64,000 bases of DNA, from NCBI RefSeq assembly GCF_024623785.1, contig NZ_JANKBZ010000001.1:434001-498000 (forward strand), in the 5' to 3' direction. This DNA is from Archangium lipolyticum (lineage in GTDB: Bacteria; Myxococcota; Myxococcia; Myxococcales; Myxococcaceae). The translations under genes were made by a program, and so were the position numbers. Below the pieces are notes generated by a model. The model was not told where the DNA came from, searched no databases, and saw nothing but the letters and a program-made list of their open reading frames with translations. This document shows positions 34,977 through 45,151 of the stretch, in pieces. Positions within the stretch are counted from its first letter, which is position 1; each line of letters begins with the position of its first letter.

Positions 34977-35864
34977 TCAGCGCACGCCCAGCATCACGGA
35001 GCGTGATTCCTCGAACTGCTCGGCGAGAAAGCCCATCAACGCGCGCACCCGCGGCACCTTCCGGGCCTCGCGCGAGGCCACGAGCCACACGTCCTCCAGG
35101 GGCAGCTCCACCTCCGGGAGGACGGGCCGCAGCTCCGGGTAGAGACTGGCCAGCGCACAAGGCAGCGCCGCCACTCCCTGGTGGGCGGCCACCGCGCCTG
35201 CTACGGCCAAGGCCGCGTTGCTGCGAAAGACGAAGCGCCCGGCGCCCCGCTCTTCCAACCAGCGGAGCTGCTGCATGCGCGAGAGCGCCGCGTCGAAGCC
35301 CACGACCGCATGCCCCGCCAGGTCTTCCGGTTCGCGCAGGGGCGCGGCGCGCTCCAGGTAGCGAGAGCTGGCATAGAGCCTCCAGGCCAACTGCCCCACC
35401 TTGCGCGCCACCAGCGAGTCTCCCTTGGGACGTACGGTGCGCACGCCCAGGTCCGCCTCCTGGCGCGCCAGGTCCACCAACCTCGTGTCGACGGACAGCT
35501 CCACGCGCACCCCCGGGTGTCGCTCCCGGAAGCGCGCCAGCCAGGGGTTGAGGAACGCCATGAACCCATCCCCGATGGTCAGACGCACCGGCCCCTCGAG
35601 CTGCCCCTCTTCGTGCTTCAACCCCCGCTCGGCGCTGTGGAGCTGCGACTCGATGGCCGCGGCGGTGCGCACCAGCGCGCGGCCCTCGGGTGTAAGCCGG
35701 ACGCCCTCGGGGACGCGGGCGAGCAGCCGGGTGCCCAGGCGCCGCTCCAGCGCCGTCATCCGGCGACCCACGGTGGAGGTGACGACGCCCAGCGCGCGAG
35801 CGGCCGCGGACAGCGAGCCGGCTCGCTCCACGGTGAGGAGGTAGCGGAGGTCATCCCAGTTCAT
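34977..35864 (-). CDS. LysR-family regulator of the divergent epimerase gene
   Basis: 295 residues. HTH: M-N-W-D-D-L-R-Y-L-L-T-V-E-R-A-G-S-L-S-A-A-A-R-A-L-G, then the LysR effector domain (about 90-290; V-R-L-T-I-G-D-G-F-M). The start at 35864 is at the conserved M-N-W-D-D-L; an extended frame to 35942 lacks family sequence. It is divergent from the SDR gene at 35988, with a TTGCAT palindrome 11 nt before its own start. Confidence 0.93.
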   Translation of the reverse strand: MNWDDLRYLLTVERAGSLSAAARALGVVTSTVGRRMTALERRLGTRLLARVPEGVRLTPEGRALVRTAAAIESQLHSAERGLKHEEGQLEGPVRLTIGDGFMAFLNPWLARFRERHPGVRVELSVDTRLVDLARQEADLGVRTVRPKGDSLVARKVGQLAWRLYASSRYLERAAPLREPEDLAGHAVVGFDAALSRMQQLRWLEERGAGRFVFRSNAALAVAGAVAAHQGVAALPCALASLYPELRPVLPEVELPLEDVWLVASREARKVPRVRALMGFLAEQFEESRSVMLGVR

Positions 35865-35874
35865 TCGGAGGCCC

Positions 35875-35888
35875 TTGCATGGATGCAA
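35875..35888. promoter_or_regulatory. LysR operator candidate
   Basis: TTGCAT-GG-ATGCAA is a perfect 6-bp-arm palindrome in the 123-bp gap between the divergent LysR and epimerase genes, close to the LysR start codon, as expected for autorepression. Confidence 0.72.
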
Positions 35889-35987
35889 CACCCATTTGCC
35901 CGTGTGGCGTGTAGCGCACCAGGGAGATACCCCTGGTGTCAACGAGGGAGCCCGCGCCGGGCACCCGCTCGCACGGAGGTTCCATCC

Positions 35988-37037
35988 ATGAAGACGGCAT
36001 TCGTTACCGGAAGCACCGGACTGCTCGGAAACAACCTGGTCCGCCTGCTCGCGTCACGCGGAGTGAAGGTGAAGGCACTGGTACGCTCGCCCGAAAGGGC
36101 CTGGAAGCTGCTGGCCGGCGTGCCGGTGGAGCTCGTCAAAGGCGACCTGGCGGACGTGGAGTCCTTCGCGTCCGCGATGCGGGGCGCGGACGTGCTCTTC
36201 CACACCGCTGCCTACTTCCGGGACAGCTACAAGGGAGGCAGCCACGAGGCGGGGCTGATGCGCATCAACGTGGAGGGGACGCGCGCACTGCTGGAGGCGG
36301 CGTATGGGCAAGGAGTACGGCGAGTGGTGCACACGAGCTCCATCGCCGTGCTGGCGCCTCGACAGGGCCACCGCCTTACCAACGAGACGATGGGACGTGA
36401 CGCGGAGCAAGAGCCGGACGCCTACTACCGCTCGAAAATCCTCGCGGACCGGGAGGTGGACACCGCCCTGGAGCGCCACCCGGATCTGCACGCCTCGCTG
36501 GTGCTGCCGGGCTTCATGAACGGGCCGGGAGACGCGGGCCCCACGACGGCGGGACAGCTGGTGCTGGACTTCCTGCACGGCCGGCTGCCCGGCGTCATCA
36601 ACACGCGCTTCTCCTACGTGGACGCGCGGGACGTGGCCACCGCGCTGGTGGTCGCCGCCGAGAAGGGACAGCGAGGCGAGCGATACCTGGCGGCAGGCAG
36701 GGACCTGCACGTGGGCGAGGCGCTCGAGGTGCTCTCGTCGGTGACGGGGCTCCCGGCACCTGAACGGCAGGTACCGGACGCGCTGCTGGGAACGCTGGCG
36801 CTGATGAACGAGGCCTGGGCACGGCTCACCGGACGCCCGGTGCTGGTGAGCTGGCAGGGCTTCCGCACGCTGCGCCGCGAGCGGACGAACATGGCCTTCG
36901 ACTCGTCCAAGGCCGAGCGGACGCTGGGCCTCCGCTTCCGGCCGCTCGAAGAGACCTTCACGGATGCCGTGCAATGGTTCACCGCGAACGGGTACGTGGA
37001 CCGGGCGCGCCTGCCTCGGCTCGTGGGGTCCGTCTGA
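35988..37037 (+). CDS. NAD-dependent epimerase/dehydratase family (extended SDR)
   Basis: 349 residues. Rossmann loop T-G-S-T-G-L-L-G-N-N near 8, H-T-S-S-I at about 116, and the Tyr-x-x-x-Lys pair Y-Y-R-S-K (about 150) give a complete extended-SDR active site. The later part (S-Y-V-D-A-R-D-V-A) is like dihydroflavonol-reductase/HpnA-type members acting on sugars or hydroxy-ketones. GGAGG lies 8 nt before the ATG. It is presumably controlled by the divergent LysR protein. Confidence 0.92.
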   Translation: MKTAFVTGSTGLLGNNLVRLLASRGVKVKALVRSPERAWKLLAGVPVELVKGDLADVESFASAMRGADVLFHTAAYFRDSYKGGSHEAGLMRINVEGTRALLEAAYGQGVRRVVHTSSIAVLAPRQGHRLTNETMGRDAEQEPDAYYRSKILADREVDTALERHPDLHASLVLPGFMNGPGDAGPTTAGQLVLDFLHGRLPGVINTRFSYVDARDVATALVVAAEKGQRGERYLAAGRDLHVGEALEVLSSVTGLPAPERQVPDALLGTLALMNEAWARLTGRPVLVSWQGFRTLRRERTNMAFDSSKAERTLGLRFRPLEETFTDAVQWFTANGYVDRARLPRLVGSV

Positions 37038-37087
37038 TATCTCCACGCCGGAGACTCGTCCAGCTCTCGCCGGTGGGGAGCCGGACC

Positions 37088-40000
37088 TCACCCCGTTCGA
37101 CGCGCGCTTCCGCGCCGGTTGGGCTTCCAGAGCCACACCAGCGCCAGACCCCACCAGCCCCAGGCATTCGCACTCGTGCTCGTGCAGCCGTAGCCGGTGC
37201 CCGGGCTGGACGCATCAGGGGGGTTGGCATCAGGGGGGTTGCTGGAGCCGGCCGGCGGGTGGACGGTGAAGGAAACCTCGGACGAAGTGGCCAGGGTGTT
37301 GCCCTCTTCGTCCACCGCCACGGCCCGCATCGTGTGGGTACCCTCGCTCAGCGGTGTGGAGGGGGTGAAGCTCCAGGTCCCCGAGTCGCTCGCCCTCACC
37401 GTGGTGAGCACCTCTCCATCCACCAACACCCGCACCAGCGTGCCCGGTCCGGCCGTGCCCTCGAAGGTGGGGACGGTCGTCGCGCCCGTGGGGCTCGCCG
37501 CCGACGCGCTCACCGCCGGAGTCACCGGGCCCGTCGGGGCCTGGGTCTCCACGAAGAAGGAGATGACCGTGGACCAGGCGCTGGGATTGCCAGCGGCGTC
37601 CGTGGCTCTCGCCTTCACCTCGTGCGGACCCTCGGAGAGGGCTTCGGTCGTGAGACTCCACACGCCCGAGGCATTCGCGTGGGTGCTGAGTACCGTACCG
37701 GAGTCGAGCATCACCGACACCCGGCTGCCCGCCTCGGCCGTGCCCTCGAGGGTGGGTGTCCGGGTGCGCAGCCGCGCCCCGATCGTGGGCTCCATCACCA
37801 CGGGGACCGCCGGTGCCTGGGTGTCCACGGTGAAGAAGCGCGCGTCGGAGGCCGGGCTGGTATTGCCCGCTCCATCCCTGGCGGTGGCCGTCACGGTATG
37901 CGAACCATCGGAGAGCCGGGTGGTGAAGGTGAAGCTCCATGCTCCCGTGGTGCTCGCGGACACCTGGCCCACCGCCATCCCGTCGACAGAGAGCGCCACG
38001 ATGCTCGAGGGCTCGGCCGTGCCGGAGACCGAAGGGGTGCCCGTGTTGACGAGGGCGCCAACCCCGGGCGAGGTGATGACGGGAGCCTCCGGAGCCAGGG
38101 TGTCCACGGTGAAGGTGCGCGCGGCCGAGGGGCGGCTGGTATTGCCCGCCATGTCGGTGGCGGTGACCGTCAGCACTCGCGTGCCCTCCGCGAGCGCCTC
38201 GGTGGGGGTGTGGCTCCAGGTCCCCGAGGAACTGGCGGTGGTCGTGCCCACCGGCTGGCCGTCGATGAGGAGGGTGATGGAGCTGTTGGGCTCGGCCAGG
38301 CCGGAGAAGGTGGGCCAGGGGGTGTTGAACAGGGCCCCGCTGGTGGGTGCCGTCACCACCGGAGCGCTGGGCGGCACGGCGTCGACGACGAACGTGCGCG
38401 CGGCGGAGGCCTGGCTGACGTTGCCCGCCATGTCGGTGGCGGTGGCCGTCAGGGAGTGGGAACCCTCGGAAAGCGTCCCGCTGGAGATGAGACTCCACTT
38501 GCCCGTGGCGTCACAGGTGGCGGAGCCCGCCGCCGTGTCGTCGATGACGACCTCGATGAGGCTGAAGGGCTCGGCGGTGCCAGAGATGAGGGGCCGGGCG
38601 CCGACGCGGGCTCCGGAGAGTGGTGCGGTGATGAGGGGCGCCGCTGGCGGAGTTCCATCCACGGTGAAGGAGATGGGGGCCGAGTATGGACTGGCATTGC
38701 CGGCCTGGTCGGTGGCGATGACCTTCAAGGTGTGAGCTCCATCGGCCAGGCCCGTGGAGGGCACGAAGCTCCAGACGCCGGAGCTCGTCGCGATCACCAT
38801 GCCGAGCGGCTTCTCATCGACCACGAGCCACACCTGGCTGGAAGCCTCGGCGAAGCCGGTGAAGGTGTACCTGGCGGTGATGGTGGCCCCCGAGACGGGC
38901 TGGGACACTGTCGGAGTGGGCGGAGGGCCATCCACGGTGAAGGTGCGTGCGGGTGAGGCCTGGCTGGTGTTGCCGGCACTGTCCGTGGCCTGGACCGTGA
39001 GGGAATAGGTGCGGTCCGCGAGGGGGCTGGACGGCGTGAAGCTCCAGGAGCCCGAGGTGCTGGCGGTCACCGTGCCCGAGAGTCTTCCATCGAGGAACAC
39101 CGACACGGTGCTGGAATCCTCGGCGTAGCCGGTGAAGGTGGGCAGGGGGTCGTTCAGGAACGCGCCGTCGGCGGGGGCCGTCACCTCGGGCGATACCGGA
39201 GCCAGGGTGTCCACGGTGATGGCGCGAGTCGTCGAAGGCTGGCTGGAGTTCTCCGCCGGATCCACGGCGATCGCCGTCAGCCTGCGTCGCCCTTCGTACA
39301 GCGGCGCGGAGTTGGGGGTGAAGCTCCAGTTGCCCGAGCCGTCGACGAGGGTCTCTCCCAGCTGCCAGCCATCCGACAGGACGAGCACGCGGGTGGAGGG
39401 CTCGGCGGTGCCCGAAATCCTGGGAGTGGAGGTGTTGATCAAGGCCCCTTCAACGGGCGCGGTGATGACCGGAGGTTGCGGCGGAGTGGCATCCACGGTG
39501 AAGGACACGGTGGCCGGGCTCTGACTGACATTGCCAGCCTTGTCGGTGGCGGTGGCCGTCAACGTGCGAGTCCCCTCGGGCATACCGGTGCCAGGCGAGA
39601 AGCTCCACTCGCCGGAACTGGAGGCGGAGGCGGTTCCGAGCTTCACCCCATCCAGGAAGAGGGTCACGGTGCTGGAGGGCTCGGCCGTCCCGAGGATGGA
39701 GGCGGTGGGGCCCACCACCTTGCCCCCGGTGGGGGTCTGAATGACTGGCGTGGGCGGCGGCACGGTGTCCACGGTGAAGGTGCGCGCGGGTGAGGTCTGG
39801 CTGGTGTTGCCGGCGCCATCCGTGGCCTGGACCGTGAGGGAATAGGTGCGGTCCGCGAGGGGGCTGGACGGCGTGAAGCTCCAGGAGCCCGAGGTGCTGG
39901 CGGTCACCGTGCCCGAAAGTCTTCCATCGATGAACACCGACACGGTGCTGGAGGCCTCGGCGGAGCCGGTGAAGGTGGGAAGCGGGTCTTTCAGGAACGC

Positions 40001-43000
40001 GCCGCTGGCGGGTGCCGTCACCGTGGGAGCCGCGGGGGGCGTGGCATCCACGGTGAAGGAGATGGACTCGGAGGCCGGGCTGTCATTGCCAGCCGCATCC
40101 CTGGCGATCGCCACCAGGGTATGCGTGCCATTGCCCAGGCCCTGGGTACTCGTGAGGCTCCATGCGCCCAGGGCATCGGCCGTGGCCGAGCCAGCGGACG
40201 AGCCATCAATGAACACGGACACCAGACTCCTGGGCTCGGCGGTGCCGGAGAGGGTGGGCCTGCTGGTGTTGAGCAAAGCGCCGCTGGTGGGAGCCTTCAC
40301 CAGGGGAGCCGTGGGGGCGACGGTATCCACCGTGAACGCGCGGGCCACCGAGGCCTGGCTGGTGTTCCCGGCCGCGTCCGTGGCGGTGGTGGTGAGCGAG
40401 TGCTCGCCATCACCCAGGGTGAGGGAGATGGCGAGGCTCCAGGAGCCCGAGGCGCTGGCCTTCGTGCTCCCGGCGGGTTTCCCATCGATGAAGAGGGACA
40501 CGTTGCCGTGGGCCTCGGCGGACCCGGAGACCGTGGGCCTGCTGGTGTTGAGGGCGGCGCCGCTGGCGGGGCTCGTCACCACCGGCGCCGCGGGGGCCGC
40601 GGTATCCACCGAGAACGGGCACGAGGCCGAGGTGGGACTGGTGTTGCCCGCGGCATCCCTGGCACTGACCGTGAGGACGTAGGAGGCATCCGCCAGGGCC
40701 GTGGTGGGGGTGTAGCTCCAGGCCCCCGCCCCATGGGCGGTGACGATGGCCATCGGAGAGCCATTGAGGAATACCGTCACCGTGCTGTGGGGCTCGGCGG
40801 TGCCGGAGAAGGCAGGCGTGCCGTGGTTGAGGACCGTGCCGCAGACGGGGGTCTTCACCACCGGTGCGGCCGGGGCCAGCGAGTCCACGCTGAAGGAGAT
40901 GGAGTTGGAGGCCGGACCGGCATTGCCGGCCGCATCCGTGATGTTGGCCACCAGCGTGTGCGAGCCCTGGTTCAGGGCCGTGGTGAGGGGACGACTCCAG
41001 ATGCCCGAGCCGTTGGTGAGGGTCGAGCCCACGCTCGTGCCATCGATGAAGACGGTTACGGTGCTCGAGGGTTCGGCGATACCGGAGACGGTGGGCGTGG
41101 GGGTGTTGAGCAGGGCGCCGTTGACGGGAGCGGTCACCACGGCAGCGGCGGGCGCAGTGGTGTCCACGGTGAAGGTGCTCGAGGCCTGGGGACCGGTGTT
41201 GCTCGCCGCATCCGTGGCCTGGACGCCGAGGGTATGGGGACCCTCGCTCAGGTCAACCGGGAGGGAGAAGCTCCAGGTGCCCGAGCCATTGGCGGTGACG
41301 GTGCCCATCTGGACGCCGTCGAGGAATACGGTCACCGAGCTGAGCGCTTCAGCCGTGCCGGAGAGGGTCGGACGGGGGTAACGGGTGGAGGCGCCGTTGG
41401 CGGGAGCCGTGACCACCGGAGCGGCCGGTGCCACGGTGTCCAGGGTGAAGGAGACGGGGGCCGAGGCCGGACCGGTGTTTCCCGCGAGGTCGGTGGCCCT
41501 GGCCGTTGCCGTGTGGATGCCATCGGTCAGGCCGCTGGCGGGTACGAAGCTCCAGGCTCCGGAAGCATCGGCGGTGGCCGTGCCCAGGGGCGTGTTGTCG
41601 AGGTAGACGGCCACGGTGCTTCGGGCTTCGGCGGACCCCGAGAAGGTGGGCTTGTGGGTGTTGAGCAGGGCCCCGCTGGTGGGCGTGGCGAGCACCGGAG
41701 CGGCTGGCTCCAGGGTGTCCACGGTGAAGGAGCTCGTGGCCGAGACGGGACTGGTATTGCCAGACAGGTCGCTCGCCGTGGCTGTCGCCGTGTGGCTCCC
41801 TTCGCCCAGACTCGTGGTGGGCGTGAAGCTCCAGGTCCCCGAGCTGGTGGTGATGGCGGTGCCGGCGAGCTGCCCATCGATCGACACCGCCACGGTGCTG
41901 CTGGCCTCGGCGGTTCCGGAGAAGAGAGGGCGTGCGGTGTTGAGCCGGGCCCCCGTGGCGGGCACGGTCATCACCGGGGCGGCGGGCGGCGTCACGTCGG
42001 GCTGGACGTAGACCACCTTGCCGCCGGAGATGGCATGGGTGGTGACGGTGAGCAGGTAATAGCCCCCGGGCAGCGCCGGCAGGTCCACGGTGGCCGAGGT
42101 GCTCGAGAAGCTCAGCGCGGGCAGTGTGAGTGGCCCTGCCCCTTCCAGGGGGCGCAGCTCCACCATGGGGAAGTTGGTCGGGGAGCTCTGGTGGTTGCCA
42201 CTGCTGGCTTCGGACACGCCCGTGAGTCGCGTGCCGCCGAGGATGAAGGTTCCAGCGCTGAGAGGCGTCGTGGTGAGGGTGGGACGCGACGTGTCGGGGG
42301 CTCCCGAGCCATCGTAGAGCTCGGCGCTGGAGAGCGGGCCGCTGGCGCCCTGGCCACCGGCCACCAGCACCTTGCCGCCAGGCAGCAACACGGCCACGTG
42401 AGATGCGCGGGCTCCAGTCATGGAGGCGGCGGTGCGCCAGGCTCTCGAGGTCGGGTCGTACAGCTCGGCGCTGGAGAGCGGGCCCGTGGCGTTCCGGCCA
42501 CCCGTGACGAGCACCTGGCCTCCCACCAGCAGCGTGGAGGAGTGCTCGAAGCGGGCTCCCGCCAGGTTGCCCGTCGTGCTCCAGGTGCTCGTGTTCGGGT
42601 CGTAGAGCTCGGCGCTGGAGAGGGGGGCGCTGGCATTCTGGCCACCCGAGACGAGGACCTGGCCATTGGGGAGCAGGACAGCGGAGTGCGCGGCACGGGC
42701 GCCCAGCAGCGTGCCCACCGTGCTCCAGGATTTCGAAACCGGGTCGTACAGCTCGGCGTTGGCGAGCGGGGTACCGCCCGCGGTGTAGCCGCCGGCCACC
42801 AGCACCCTGCCGTTGAACAGCGGCGTGGCCGTGTGTGTATGGCGGGCGGCCGACAGGTTGGCGCCGGCGCTCCAGGAGCCCGAGACCGGGTCATACAGCT
42901 CGGTGCTGACCAGGGGGGTGGCGGAGCTGTCCCGGCCACCGGCCACCAGCACCTTGCCGTTGGAAAGCAACGTGGCCGTGTGGAGGGAGCGGGCCGTGGC

Positions 43001-45151
43001 CAGTGGTGCGGTGGCGCTCCAGGTGTTCGTGGCCGGGTCGTACAGTTCGGCGCTGGTCAGGGGGGCATTGTCGGCACCCGTTCCACCGGTGACGAGCACC
43101 TTGCCATTGGGCAGCAGTGTCGCGGTGTGATGGGAGCGGGCCATGGCCAGCGAGGCGGTGGTGCTCCAGCTGCCCGTGGCCGGATCATGCAACTGCGCGC
43201 CGCTGAGCGGGCCAGTGGCGTCCCGGCCCCCTGTGACGAGCGCCTTGCCATTGGGAAGCAGCGTGGCGGTGGCCCCGGAACGTGGCGAGGCCAGCGGGCT
43301 GGTAGAGGGCCACGTGCCCGTGGGCGGGTCGATCACCTCCGCGCTGGAGAGGCCACTGTAGCTGACGCCCCCCACCACCAGCACCCTGCCGTTGGGCAGC
43401 AGCGTGGCCGTGGAGGAGTTGCGGCCTGGGGACGACAGGGAGCCCGCGGAGCTCCAGGTCCCGCTGGTCGGGTTGTACAGCTCCATGCTCGTGCTGGAGA
43501 GGGTTCCAGCACCGCCCATCACCAGCACCCTGCCATTGGGCAGCAGCACCGCCGTGTGACCGGAGCGGCCCTGGGACAGGGAGCCCGTGGAGTTCCAGCT
43601 GTAGCTGGCCGGGTCGTACACCTCCACGCTGGAGAGCTCGACACCGTTCTGCCCTCCCGCCACCAGCACCTTGCCGTTGGGCAGCAGCGTCGCCGTGTGG
43701 AGCCGACGGGCCGCGGAGAGTGAGGCCCCCCGGCTCCAGGTCTCGGTGGCCGGGTCATACTCCTCCGCGGTGGCGGTCAGGGTGTTGTAGTTGGAGTTGT
43801 AGCCGCCCACCACCAGCACCTTGCCGCTCGGCAGCAGCGTCGCCGTGTGATTCGAGCGGCTCAGATACAGGGGGCCCACGCTCTTCCAGGTATTGGTGGC
43901 CGGGTCATACAGCTCCGCGCCAGCGAGCGTGTAGGTGTTTATTCCCCCCACCACCAGCACCTTGCCGCTCGGCAGCAGCGTCGCCGTGTGGCTGTGGCGA
44001 GACGTGGCCATCGAGCTGGTGGAGCTCCAGGTTCCGCTGGCCGGGTCGTACACCTTGCCGACGTCGCGGTAGGAGGATTGATACCCACCCACCACCAGGA
44101 CCTTGCCGTTGGGCAGCAGCGTCGCCGTATGGGCGTCGCGGCCCGTATCCAGCGAGCCGGAGGAGCTCCAGGTCCCGTTGGCCGGGTCATACACCTCCGT
44201 GCTGGAGAGGGCTTTGGTGCCATAGCCGCCGGCCACCAGCACCTTGCCGTTGGGCAGCAGCGTCGTCGTGTGCCGGTAGCGGCCCGTGGCCAGCGAGCCG
44301 GTGGAGCTCCAGCCCATCGTGAGCGCGGCCGGGCCGCTGAGGCCCTCGAGTCCCAGGGACACCTCCACCCGCAGGCGGGGGCCCGCCAGGGCATGGCACG
44401 GCAGACCACCGCACGCATACGAGGACCCTGGCTCCAACCCCCACACCCGTGCCTCTCCCTGGCGCACGTGCCCCGCCGCGTCCGCCACCAGCGGGTAATG
44501 CATCCGCAGCACCGGTGTCCCTCGGGCGTCGAGGAACTCCAGATGGCCGTCCGCGTCCCTGACCGTCGTGATTCCCGGGGGCACGGTCACCTCGTAGAGA
44601 GCCTTCCAGGCCCCCTGCCCTCCCTCCAGCACCTGGTACTCATCGGCCCGGACCACTCCCTGTGTTCCATCCCATCCCCGGGCCTGGCTTCCCACCATCG
44701 CCCAGCCATGCCGTGCGCCAGAGGAGGTGGAGCTCGCGCCGAAGCGGGACACCGGGGCCTCGCTTGCGTCCCGGGCCCGGAGGCGGAAGACATGGCCGCG
44801 GGTGGCCAGTTCCACCGTGCCGGCCTCGGTGGACGGCAGTTTCACCCGCAGGGCCCGCTCCCCCCATGGCACGGGTGAGGACGGAACGTCTGGCGCATCC
44901 GTCGGTTCCGGGAAGTAGGCCCTGAGCAGCTCCAGCGCGCTGTCTTCCGTGGGTGAGGCGCGCCACTCCGCCACGGCCGCCTCTCGCGAGTCGCTGGCCA
45001 CCACCCAGTCCTGGCGCCTTCCCAGATTGACGGCGGCGGTGTCCTCCGGACCCGGGCGCGAGTCGCAGCTCAGCACCATGCACAGCAGCGGCACCAGCCA
45101 CCGCGCCGAGAACGAAACAGGCCGTACGCTCCCCGAGACATTCCAGCTCAT
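37088..45151 (-). CDS. Giant surface protein: lipobox, 14 kelch repeats, 17 Ig-like repeats, MYXO-CTERM-like tail
   Basis: 2687 residues. The N-terminus has a lipobox (V-L-S-C, Cys29, Asp next), then a domain to about 285, 14 kelch repeats (about 287-947; recurring H-T-A-T-L-L-P-N-G-K-V-L-V-x-G-G), a spacer, and 17 Ig-like repeats of about 91 residues (about 1050-2620; recurring D-T-x-A-P-A-A-P-V-V and G-T-W-S-F). The end has a Pro/Asp/Asn-rich stretch, G-C-T, a hydrophobic W-G-L-A-L-V-W-L and an Arg-rich tail, the MYXO-CTERM sorting layout. Having both lipid and C-terminal anchors is odd. The likely role is a cell-surface or matrix adhesin. The ATG at 45151 gives the shortest signal peptide; 45190 is also possible. 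Confidence 0.9.
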   Translation of the reverse strand: MSWNVSGSVRPVSFSARWLVPLLCMVLSCDSRPGPEDTAAVNLGRRQDWVVASDSREAAVAEWRASPTEDSALELLRAYFPEPTDAPDVPSSPVPWGERALRVKLPSTEAGTVELATRGHVFRLRARDASEAPVSRFGASSTSSGARHGWAMVGSQARGWDGTQGVVRADEYQVLEGGQGAWKALYEVTVPPGITTVRDADGHLEFLDARGTPVLRMHYPLVADAAGHVRQGEARVWGLEPGSSYACGGLPCHALAGPRLRVEVSLGLEGLSGPAALTMGWSSTGSLATGRYRHTTTLLPNGKVLVAGGYGTKALSSTEVYDPANGTWSSSGSLDTGRDAHTATLLPNGKVLVVGGYQSSYRDVGKVYDPASGTWSSTSSMATSRHSHTATLLPSGKVLVVGGINTYTLAGAELYDPATNTWKSVGPLYLSRSNHTATLLPSGKVLVVGGYNSNYNTLTATAEEYDPATETWSRGASLSAARRLHTATLLPNGKVLVAGGQNGVELSSVEVYDPASYSWNSTGSLSQGRSGHTAVLLPNGRVLVMGGAGTLSSTSMELYNPTSGTWSSAGSLSSPGRNSSTATLLPNGRVLVVGGVSYSGLSSAEVIDPPTGTWPSTSPLASPRSGATATLLPNGKALVTGGRDATGPLSGAQLHDPATGSWSTTASLAMARSHHTATLLPNGKVLVTGGTGADNAPLTSAELYDPATNTWSATAPLATARSLHTATLLSNGKVLVAGGRDSSATPLVSTELYDPVSGSWSAGANLSAARHTHTATPLFNGRVLVAGGYTAGGTPLANAELYDPVSKSWSTVGTLLGARAAHSAVLLPNGQVLVSGGQNASAPLSSAELYDPNTSTWSTTGNLAGARFEHSSTLLVGGQVLVTGGRNATGPLSSAELYDPTSRAWRTAASMTGARASHVAVLLPGGKVLVAGGQGASGPLSSAELYDGSGAPDTSRPTLTTTPLSAGTFILGGTRLTGVSEASSGNHQSSPTNFPMVELRPLEGAGPLTLPALSFSSTSATVDLPALPGGYYLLTVTTHAISGGKVVYVQPDVTPPAAPVMTVPATGARLNTARPLFSGTAEASSTVAVSIDGQLAGTAITTSSGTWSFTPTTSLGEGSHTATATASDLSGNTSPVSATSSFTVDTLEPAAPVLATPTSGALLNTHKPTFSGSAEARSTVAVYLDNTPLGTATADASGAWSFVPASGLTDGIHTATARATDLAGNTGPASAPVSFTLDTVAPAAPVVTAPANGASTRYPRPTLSGTAEALSSVTVFLDGVQMGTVTANGSGTWSFSLPVDLSEGPHTLGVQATDAASNTGPQASSTFTVDTTAPAAAVVTAPVNGALLNTPTPTVSGIAEPSSTVTVFIDGTSVGSTLTNGSGIWSRPLTTALNQGSHTLVANITDAAGNAGPASNSISFSVDSLAPAAPVVKTPVCGTVLNHGTPAFSGTAEPHSTVTVFLNGSPMAIVTAHGAGAWSYTPTTALADASYVLTVSARDAAGNTSPTSASCPFSVDTAAPAAPVVTSPASGAALNTSRPTVSGSAEAHGNVSLFIDGKPAGSTKASASGSWSLAISLTLGDGEHSLTTTATDAAGNTSQASVARAFTVDTVAPTAPLVKAPTSGALLNTSRPTLSGTAEPRSLVSVFIDGSSAGSATADALGAWSLTSTQGLGNGTHTLVAIARDAAGNDSPASESISFTVDATPPAAPTVTAPASGAFLKDPLPTFTGSAEASSTVSVFIDGRLSGTVTASTSGSWSFTPSSPLADRTYSLTVQATDGAGNTSQTSPARTFTVDTVPPPTPVIQTPTGGKVVGPTASILGTAEPSSTVTLFLDGVKLGTASASSSGEWSFSPGTGMPEGTRTLTATATDKAGNVSQSPATVSFTVDATPPQPPVITAPVEGALINTSTPRISGTAEPSTRVLVLSDGWQLGETLVDGSGNWSFTPNSAPLYEGRRRLTAIAVDPAENSSQPSTTRAITVDTLAPVSPEVTAPADGAFLNDPLPTFTGYAEDSSTVSVFLDGRLSGTVTASTSGSWSFTPSSPLADRTYSLTVQATDSAGNTSQASPARTFTVDGPPPTPTVSQPVSGATITARYTFTGFAEASSQVWLVVDEKPLGMVIATSSGVWSFVPSTGLADGAHTLKVIATDQAGNASPYSAPISFTVDGTPPAAPLITAPLSGARVGARPLISGTAEPFSLIEVVIDDTAAGSATCDATGKWSLISSGTLSEGSHSLTATATDMAGNVSQASAARTFVVDAVPPSAPVVTAPTSGALFNTPWPTFSGLAEPNSSITLLIDGQPVGTTTASSSGTWSHTPTEALAEGTRVLTVTATDMAGNTSRPSAARTFTVDTLAPEAPVITSPGVGALVNTGTPSVSGTAEPSSIVALSVDGMAVGQVSASTTGAWSFTFTTRLSDGSHTVTATARDGAGNTSPASDARFFTVDTQAPAVPVVMEPTIGARLRTRTPTLEGTAEAGSRVSVMLDSGTVLSTHANASGVWSLTTEALSEGPHEVKARATDAAGNPSAWSTVISFFVETQAPTGPVTPAVSASAASPTGATTVPTFEGTAGPGTLVRVLVDGEVLTTVRASDSGTWSFTPSTPLSEGTHTMRAVAVDEEGNTLATSSEVSFTVHPPAGSSNPPDANPPDASSPGTGYGCTSTSANAWGWWGLALVWLWKPNRRGSARRTG
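37270..42010 (-). repeat. 17 tandem Ig-like repeat units
   Basis: Units of about 273 bp repeat through the 3' half of the giant gene. Neighbouring units share long runs of identical codons (for example around 38940-39140 and 39780-39980), a sign of gene conversion or recent duplication. Assembly of this stretch from short reads would be error-prone. Confidence 0.88.
42310..44290 (-). repeat. 14 tandem kelch repeat units
   Basis: Units of about 140 bp code for the H-T-A-T-L-L-P-N-G-K-V-L-V motif followed by Y-D-P-x-x-x-x-W. Fourteen copies would make two seven-bladed propellers. Confidence 0.86.

Noticed and set aside
37270-42010. Regular repeat array as a CRISPR
   Set aside because: The period is about 273 bp and the repeats are coding Ig units; no short repeat-spacer pattern.
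40121-43723. 1200-codon plus-strand frame in the giant gene
   Set aside because: Gly/Arg/Ala-rich repeats mirror the kelch/Ig repeats on the coding strand.
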